From assembly GCA_900770805.1 (NCBI GenBank), contig CAAGLP010000012.1:1-19530 (forward strand): a DNA stretch of 19,530 bases, given 5' to 3'. This DNA comes from an uncultured Paraprevotella sp. (GTDB taxonomy: Bacteria; Bacteroidota; Bacteroidia; Bacteroidales; Bacteroidaceae). The first letter of the stretch is position 1; every line of letters begins with the position of its first letter. The notes beneath the pieces are model-generated. The model had not been told where the DNA came from. It made no database searches and worked only from the letters and a program-made list of their open reading frames with translations. This document shows positions 16,443 to 19,530 of the stretch, in pieces. The position numbers and the translations under genes are program-made.

Positions 16443-17663
16443 TTAAAGATTCTTTACGATCAGTGTGCTATTTGTGCCACCAAAACCGAAACTATTACTC
16501 AAGAACATATCGAAATGCTTCTCTGTTGTCTCAGGGATGACATTTACACAAGCTGTTTCCTCGTCTGGTTCCTCGAAGTTAATGTTACCAGCAATGAAAT
16601 CATTCTTCATCATCAGCATGCTGTAGACACACTCTGCTGCACCAGCAGCCCACATCTCGTGACCAGTCTGTGACTTGGTTGAGGTAACAGGAACTGCATA
16701 GTCACCAAATATCTGCTTGATGGCCATCGCCTCACGTCCGTCACCTGCATGAGTACTGGTTGCATGTGCATTCAGATAGCCGATTTCGGCTGGTGTCACA
16801 CCACCATTGCGGAGTGCCAGTTCCAAAGAACGTGCAGGACCAGCAACATTGGGAGTAGAGATATGGTCACCATTACCACTGAAGCCCCAACCAACAATCT
16901 CTGCAAGAATGGGAGCACCACGCTTCACTGCATGATCATAGCTTTCCAAAATAATGGTAGCAGCACCACCACCGGGTACCAAACCATCACGATTCTTGTC
17001 AAAAGGACGGCAAGCCTTAGTGGGCTCGTCTTCACGTGTAGAGAACGCCTGAATACCGTCAAAGCTGGCCACACAGTACATATTGGCCTCCTGGGCACCA
17101 CCAGTAATAATGCAATCAGACAAGCCATTCTTGATAAGGAGATAAGCATTACCTATAGCCAAAGAAGAGCTTGCACATGCTGCACTGCTGGTAAGGTTGA
17201 TACCACGAAGACGGAACAGACAAGCCAGATTCATGGTTACAGTACTATTCATACTCTGGAAAATAGCACCACTGCCACAAGCACTGGTCTCCTTGAACTC
17301 ACGGAAACGGTCCAAGGCAATCATCGTAGCCTCTGCAACACTGTCATTACCATAAATTATACCAACCTCATGAGAATCTATATAATCCTGGTCCAGACGT
17401 GCATGCTCCAATGCATCCTTAGTAGCCATATAGGCATACTGTGCCTCTTCGGGCATGAACTGACGCATTGTACGATTTACGAGTTTCTTCAGGTCAGGTT
17501 TGGGAACATCGGCACAGAGTCCGCTACGAAAACCCATATCCTTTCTTTCCTGCGAGAAAATAATACCACTCTTTCCATCGTATAAGCTTTTGCGTACCTC
17601 GTCCAAAGTCTGACCCAAGCATGACCAGATACCCATACCAGTAATCACTACTCTATTTTCCAT
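16443..17663 (-). CDS. Beta-ketoacyl-ACP synthase, FabF-like (KAS I/II)
   Basis: A 406-residue thiolase-fold condensing enzyme, close to FabF (about 412). Seen: active-site Cys163 (SAACASSS), His300 (NAHATSTHAGD), Lys330 and His335 (STKSQTGHEMWAAG), and the C-terminal glycine-rich SFGFGGTN. The Cys-His-His set is intact, so this is a catalytic ketosynthase and not a chain-length factor. The motif around Cys163 is AACAS rather than the commoner TACAT/GACAS. It elongates acyl-ACP by two carbons from malonyl-ACP. It is the second gene of the operon, 46 bp after the GNAT gene. No second ketosynthase or chain-length factor lies in the window. Confidence 0.95.
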   Translation of the reverse strand: MENRVVITGMGIWSCLGQTLDEVRKSLYDGKSGIIFSQERKDMGFRSGLCADVPKPDLKKLVNRTMRQFMPEEAQYAYMATKDALEHARLDQDYIDSHEVGIIYGNDSVAEATMIALDRFREFKETSACGSGAIFQSMNSTVTMNLACLFRLRGINLTSSAACASSSLAIGNAYLLIKNGLSDCIITGGAQEANMYCVASFDGIQAFSTREDEPTKACRPFDKNRDGLVPGGGAATIILESYDHAVKRGAPILAEIVGWGFSGNGDHISTPNVAGPARSLELALRNGGVTPAEIGYLNAHATSTHAGDGREAMAIKQIFGDYAVPVTSTKSQTGHEMWAAGAAECVYSMLMMKNDFIAGNINFEEPDEETACVNVIPETTEKHFDMFLSNSFGFGGTNSTLIVKNL

Positions 17664-17709
17664 AATAATCTTAATATTTTATGATTCTAATTTTCGTTAA
17701 TCTTAATAC

Positions 17710-18843
17710 TTAATCAATCCGCATCCCATAGCAACGTCTACGCTTCAGCACCTCCGGATTCAGAGGTTTCCACTGACTAAGTTCCTTAAAATTATCTTCC
17801 AACTGAGGACCTGTTTCTGCATATTTATAACCCTTCTTGTTATAGATAGGAATCAAATCATCGAAAATAAGGGCATTTACTCCCAGGCCCTGCATATCAG
17901 GTCTGACGGCTATAAGCATCATGTTAACTGTATCTTCGTGCTTAATCTTCAATGCCTTGAACATATGCCACCAACCTGTTGGGAACAATTTTCCTTTTGA
18001 CTTTTGCAGTGCCTTGGACATACTGGCCATTGTAACTGCTGCTGCCACAAGTTCTCCTTTTTCGTTTTCTACCAAAGGTATCAAATCCATATCTGCTACA
18101 GGAAGATACATCTTCAGAAAATAGTCAACCTGATTTGGAGTAAAAGAACTATAGCCAAACAAAGGAGCATAAGCCTGATTCATTAAGTCAAAGAGTCTAC
18201 GTCCCTCTCCGTTATAAGCCTCCTGCAGTGTTACTTTACGTACCTTCAATCCATACATTTCTGCACTTAATTTTGCAACTCGTGCATATCTGGCAGGAAC
18301 CTCTGTTGGAATCTCAACTCTTATCTGTAGCCAATCAGTAATCTTGGAGTATCCGTGAGCCTCCATGTGTTTAGGATAGTAGGGATAGTTATAAATATCT
18401 ATCATGGAGCCCATACGATCAAAATCCTCAACAAGCATACCCTCCTTATCAAAATCAGTAATGCCTAATGGACCTTGAATTTCTGTCATGCCTCGTTCTC
18501 TACCCCACTCCACAACAGTATCAAGCAAGGCTTTGCTAACCTCCAAATCGTCTATAAAATCTATGTAGCTAAAACGAACAACAGACGAATTCCATTTCTT
18601 GTTCGCTCTGGAGTTTATAATACCGGCTATACGTCCAACGACTTCACCATCCCTTTTCGCAATGAAAGCCTGAACTTCTGTAAAAGATAAACCATGATTC
18701 TTGTCAGGATTAAAACTATCACGAACATCATTAGCCATCTCAGGCACAAACTGTTCGTTACCGGAATACAAAGTAATTGGGAACTTTATGAATTCGACCA
18801 ATTCTTTCTTTGTAGACACCTTTTTTACGCAGACATTTCCCAT
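17710..18843 (-). CDS. GNAT-superfamily N-acyltransferase, BcerS/YghO-like
   Basis: A 377-residue protein. Seen: an N-terminal pattern typical of this group (EFIKFPITLYSGNEQFVPEM, about residues 13-32), a GNAT core with VGRIAGIINSRAN, IDDLEVSKALLDTVVEWG, the IQGPLGITDFDKEGMLVEDF segment and NYPYYPKHMEAHGY. The second half has a further GNAT-like domain (LIAVRPDMQGLGVNALIF). From memory this matches the family that includes E. coli YghO and the bacterial ceramide synthase of Caulobacter; no search was run. Such enzymes may move an acyl group to an amine. It is the first gene of the operon. The ATG at 18843 is chosen because a TTG at 18930 lies within the -33 promoter element; AGAAG stands about 6 bases before this ATG. 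The acyl donor is plausibly the operon's ACP (inferred). Confidence 0.85.
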   Translation of the reverse strand: MGNVCVKKVSTKKELVEFIKFPITLYSGNEQFVPEMANDVRDSFNPDKNHGLSFTEVQAFIAKRDGEVVGRIAGIINSRANKKWNSSVVRFSYIDFIDDLEVSKALLDTVVEWGRERGMTEIQGPLGITDFDKEGMLVEDFDRMGSMIDIYNYPYYPKHMEAHGYSKITDWLQIRVEIPTEVPARYARVAKLSAEMYGLKVRKVTLQEAYNGEGRRLFDLMNQAYAPLFGYSSFTPNQVDYFLKMYLPVADMDLIPLVENEKGELVAAAVTMASMSKALQKSKGKLFPTGWWHMFKALKIKHEDTVNMMLIAVRPDMQGLGVNALIFDDLIPIYNKKGYKYAETGPQLEDNFKELSQWKPLNPEVLKRRRCYGMRID

Positions 18844-18900
18844 ACATCTTCTGAACTTGAGAGATACTCCATGTAGAGTTCTTCTTTTACATATGTGGTG

Positions 18901-18931
18901 CAAATTTACACAAAAAAGGGTAAACGGCAAA
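18901..18931 (-). promoter_or_regulatory. Promoter of the 11-gene operon
   Basis: On the minus strand TTTG (18931-18928) and TAAATTTG (18908-18901) are separated by 19 bp, fitting the Bacteroidetes sigma-ABfr pattern of -33 TTTG and -7 TAnnTTTG. The transcript would start near 18894, giving about 50 bases of leader before the ATG at 18843. This supports that start over the TTG at 18930. Confidence 0.75.
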
Positions 18932-18991
18932 GGACAGAATTTTAAATATTACTATATTAGTATTCTTTTAAGGTAGTATTGAACAATAGCA

Positions 18992-19029
18992 TAGGTAAGT
19001 AGGGATTGTTTAACAACAAAATATACCTA
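18992..19029. repeat. Near-concentric inverted repeats, candidate operator
   Basis: An outer pair TAGGTA (18992-18997) and TACCTA (19024-19029) encloses a perfect inner palindrome TTGTT-T-AACAA (19006-19016). Their centres differ by only half a base. Related AGGTA-containing sequence occurs at 18971. The position between two divergent promoters suggests a binding site for a regulator, perhaps the adjacent AraC-family protein. Confidence 0.4.
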
Positions 19030-19116
19030 ACCTTACTGAAATCGGAGTATCAAGCGAATTAAGATATAAATACTAAAAATGAGCACAAAAAGCATACACA
19101 ATTGATATAAAATACG

Positions 19117-19124
19117 TACCTTTG
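19117..19124 (+). promoter_or_regulatory. -7 box of AraC-family gene promoter
   Basis: TACCTTTG is a full match to TAnnTTTG and lies 40 bases before the ATG at 19165. No TTTG is found at the expected -33 distance, which would fit a promoter that needs an activator, or a chance match. Confidence 0.45.
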
Positions 19125-19164
19125 GAGTTGATATAATAGTCCACACAAAAGTGAATAAAAAAAA

Positions 19165-19530
19165 ATGCGTATATTAAACTGCATAACCGACTTTAATCAT
19201 TATTTCTCTGCACAGACGTTGCACCCGCAAGTAGCCGTGGCAGAATTGTTTCGCGCAGACTTCTCCCTGTTTGATACAAAGGTATACGACATGTATGCTC
19301 TGATTATGATTGATGGAGTTTTTGGCGAACTAATCAGAGATGGTAAGCCATTACCATATACCAAAGGCTCATTGGTAACAATCAGACCAGGACAAAGCAT
19401 TGAAATGAAAATGGACTACACAACAAAACCACAAGGTTGGATGTTAGCATTTAAACCGGAACTTCTGGAAAAAACCGGATTGGGACGCGACTTCTACATG
19501 TTTTCATATTTCAACTCTGATTACTCAGAA
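19165..19530 (+). CDS. AraC-family transcriptional regulator, N-terminal part
   Basis: An open frame of 122 codons runs off the right edge from an ATG at 19165 (MRILNCITDFNHYF). The pattern is the cupin-like sensor domain of Bacteroidetes AraC-family regulators: LHPQVAVAEL near the start, KGSLVTIRPGQSIEM (strand with PGQ), GWMLAFKPELLEKTGLGRD and FYMFSYFNSDYSE. The DNA-binding HTH domain would lie in the missing C-terminal part, so its presence is not seen. It is transcribed divergently from the 11-gene operon, 321 bp away, and probably regulates it (inferred). The ligand is unknown. Confidence 0.82.
   Translation, partial: MRILNCITDFNHYFSAQTLHPQVAVAELFRADFSLFDTKVYDMYALIMIDGVFGELIRDGKPLPYTKGSLVTIRPGQSIEMKMDYTTKPQGWMLAFKPELLEKTGLGRDFYMFSYFNSDYSE

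Larger units (their letters stand above)
18844..19164. other. Divergent intergenic regulatory region
   Basis: These 321 bases hold no gene that I can support. They contain the promoter of the leftward 11-gene operon, the probable promoter of the rightward AraC-family gene and a group of inverted and direct repeats around 18969-19040. The composition is AT-rich by eye. Confidence 0.75.

Noticed and set aside
16749..17585. Open frame of 278 codons on the plus strand
   Set aside because: It is antisense to the ketosynthase gene, whose active-site residues are intact. The plus-strand translation is Thr-rich and of low complexity and matches nothing known to me.
6830..18843. Standard aryl-polyene or flexirubin cluster as a firm call
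   Set aside because: Starter-unit enzymes, chain-length factor and a resorcinol-forming pair are not present, so only similarity to the core set is claimed.
18844..18930. N-terminal extension of the GNAT protein from a TTG at 18930
   Set aside because: The TTG falls in the -33 element, and the expected transcript start is near 18894. The extra 29 residues do not resemble the family.

Overview
The window looks like chromosomal DNA of a member of the Bacteroidales, probably Prevotellaceae or Bacteroidaceae. The evidence is the families present (DUF4270 lipoprotein, DUF5686 outer-membrane protein, a Bacteroidetes-type AraC regulator, a half-length GT5 'starch synthase'). Upstream of four transcription units there are also -7 boxes of the Bacteroidetes form TAnnTTTG. 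Good Shine-Dalgarno sequences are nearly absent. No rRNA, tRNA, CRISPR array, insertion sequence or phage gene was seen.

Left part (1-4903, minus strand): a housekeeping unit reading leftwards. It holds a GT5 N-terminal-domain protein, a DUF4270 lipoprotein and a Dna2-type nuclease-helicase whose C-terminal part lies beyond the left edge. Middle (5089-6708, plus strand): panC and panD (the beta-alanine/pantothenate branch of CoA synthesis) with a methylmalonyl-CoA epimerase gene, closed by a strong stem-loop terminator at 6774-6810.

Main feature (6830-18843, minus strand): an apparently complete 11-gene operon. Reading from its promoter it encodes a GNAT-superfamily N-acyltransferase of the BcerS/YghO type, a FabF-like ketosynthase, an acyl carrier protein, an ApeP-like hotdog dehydratase, a FabZ/ApeI-like dehydratase, an MMPL/RND exporter, a CrtI/retinol-saturase-like FAD oxidoreductase, a DUF5686 outer-membrane barrel protein, a FabG-like ketoreductase, a LolA-like periplasmic protein and a 4HBT thioesterase. 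Ketosynthase, ACP, two dehydratases, ketoreductase, thioesterase, LolA and MMPL are the core set of aryl-polyene/flexirubin clusters. However, no aromatic starter enzymes (ammonia lyase, AMP-ligase), no chain-length-factor partner and no enoyl reductase are in the operon.

The simplest reading is a dedicated acyl-ACP line making an unsaturated (polyene) or hydroxylated acyl chain. The chain would be joined to an amine by the GNAT enzyme or released by the thioesterase, then moved out by MMPL, LolA and the DUF5686 protein. The product is not known from the sequence.

Right edge (19165-19530, plus strand): the N-terminal part of a divergently transcribed AraC-family regulator. The 321-bp region between it and the operon holds both promoters and a near-concentric inverted repeat, so this regulator is the natural candidate to control the operon.
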